Under the pieces are notes generated by a model. The model saw only the letters and a list, made by a program, of their open reading frames with translations. It searched no databases and had not been told where the DNA came from. Below are positions 5,968-6,574 of a stretch of DNA of 6,574 nucleotides, piece after piece. Numbering within the stretch: the first letter of the stretch is position 1; every line of letters starts with the position of its first letter. Source of the DNA: DASYYE01 sp035946955 (GTDB lineage Bacteria; Actinomycetota; Actinomycetes; Streptosporangiales; Streptosporangiaceae); contig DASYYE010000421.1 in the NCBI GenBank assembly GCA_035946955.1, positions 1-6,574 of the forward strand, written 5' to 3'. The translations under genes were made by a program, and so were the position numbers.

Positions 5968-6573
5968 TCAGGGGGCGATGAGGTTGGCGGTCAGGACTGT
6001 CTGGGGGCCGTGCCAGCCGTTGGGGTCCCACCAGACTTCCTGCAGCGGGGAGCCGGTGGCGCCGGAGGCTGGCGGCGGGATGTCGTAGACCTCGAACGTG
6101 TCGCCCTCGTTGTCATAGACCAGTGCCGGACGGTCGGCCACGACCCAGTTCGGGAGGTTGGTGCTGGTGTGCCAGTCGGTGCCGTTCCAGTAATCCTCGA
6201 GCAGTGGCGCACCGGCCCCCGCCGACGTGGGCACTCCGGCTGCGTACACCTCCAGGCTTGCCCCCTCATTGTCAAAGCCCGCTGTGGGGCTTCCGGTGAT
6301 GAGGGTCTTCGGGACAGCGCCGTAGTGCCAGCCATTGCCGTTCCAGTAGACCTCCTGCAGCGGCGCGCCGGCACCTGCCTTGGCGGGCACGCCAGCGGTG
6401 TAGACCTCCAGGTCGGCGCCGACCGGGTTGTAGACCGCGGCGGGGTCGCCGGTGACCACCTGCTTGAGTGGTGTGCCGATGTGCCAGCCTTTGGCGTTCC
6501 AGTACTGCTCGACCAGGGTGGCGCTGGTGCCGGCGGCGTAGACCTCGATGTCCTTGCCGCCGGGGTTGTAGAC
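5968..6573 (-). CDS. C-terminal part of a tandem-repeat, beta-propeller lectin-like protein (5' end beyond the window)
   Basis: The frame is open to the right edge, giving 201 residues up to the TGA at 5968. The visible protein is made entirely of about 46-53-residue units. Each unit has a [VG][YF][DN]-N/P-x-G start, then LEVY-A-G, a variable loop, and a [YW]W-[ND]-G/P-x-GWH motif, followed by a link ending in V/I-T-G-x-P. Short beta strands, an aromatic WN-GWH motif and a period near 50 are features of bacterial and fungal fucose-binding beta-propeller lectins (PLL-like or Aleuria-type). Sugar binding is inferred from this pattern and not proven. The N-terminus, and hence any signal peptide or fused catalytic domain, lies outside the window. 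The GTG at 6459 is in the middle of a repeat (KQVVTGDP), so it is not the start. A strong hairpin follows the stop. An alternative is a non-lectin propeller domain of a secreted hydrolase. Confidence 0.75.
   Translation of the reverse strand, partial: VYNPGGKDIEVYAAGTSATLVEQYWNAKGWHIGTPLKQVVTGDPAAVYNPVGADLEVYTAGVPAKAGAGAPLQEVYWNGNGWHYGAVPKTLITGSPTAGFDNEGASLEVYAAGVPTSAGAGAPLLEDYWNGTDWHTSTNLPNWVVADRPALVYDNEGDTFEVYDIPPPASGATGSPLQEVWWDPNGWHGPQTVLTANLIAP
5971..6573 (-). repeat. Four tandem protein-coding repeat units (last degenerate)
   Basis: Reading on the - strand: unit 1 is 6573-6436 (46 residues, clipped at its start), unit 2 is 6435-6280 (52), unit 3 is 6279-6121 (53) and unit 4 is 6120-5971 (50). 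Units 2 and 3 share the loop AGAGAPL, unit 1 lacks about six residues there, and unit 4 has DIPPPASGATGSPL instead. All four keep the W-x(4)-W spacing of WN-x-x-GW or WDPNGW (WNGTDW in unit 3). The similarity is visible at DNA level around the CCAGTA/CTCCTGCAG and GTAGACCTCCAGGTC blocks. Confidence 0.85.
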
Positions 6574-6574
6574 G

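Overview
The window is GC-rich throughout, with third codon positions that are almost all G or C, frequent GTG starts and very short gene spacing. This suggests a high-GC actinobacterium, although no marker gene is present to fix the taxon. There are three genes on the + strand (one cut by the left edge) and three on the - strand (one cut by the right edge). No RNA gene, insertion sequence, CRISPR array or integrase is visible, and no gene-free stretch exceeds about 170 bases.

Left part (1-2218, + strand): a compact operon of three sugar-phosphate genes. They are the C-terminal part of a transaldolase/fructose-6-phosphate-aldolase family enzyme, a GHMP kinase of the HddA type (heptose 7-phosphate kinase-like), and a sugar-1-phosphate nucleotidyltransferase of the HddC/RmlA type. 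The first two overlap by four bases (GTGA) and the third starts on the base after the stop of the second. Together they look like the kinase and nucleotidyltransferase steps of an NDP-heptose-like pathway, plus an aldolase that could supply or adjust the keto-sugar phosphate. The isomerase and phosphatase expected in such a pathway are not in the window and could lie upstream.

Middle and right part (2206-5883, - strand): two large polytopic membrane proteins that look like GT-C type glycosyltransferases, which normally use polyprenyl-phosphate sugars on the outer face of the membrane. The 3' end of the first overlaps the 3' end of the + strand operon by 13 bases, so the two transcription units converge. 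A 162-base gap with two small hairpins separates the two membrane-protein genes.

Right edge (5968-6574, - strand): the C-terminal 201 residues of a protein built from about 50-residue tandem units carrying a YWNG-x-GWH-like signature. This resembles blades of a beta-propeller lectin. A strong 12-bp hairpin just after its stop codon probably ends its transcript.

Taken together the region looks like part of a cell-surface or exported glycan locus: nucleotide-sugar supply on one strand, membrane glycosyl transfer on the other, and a possible carbohydrate-binding protein beside them. That joint role is inference from neighbourhood.
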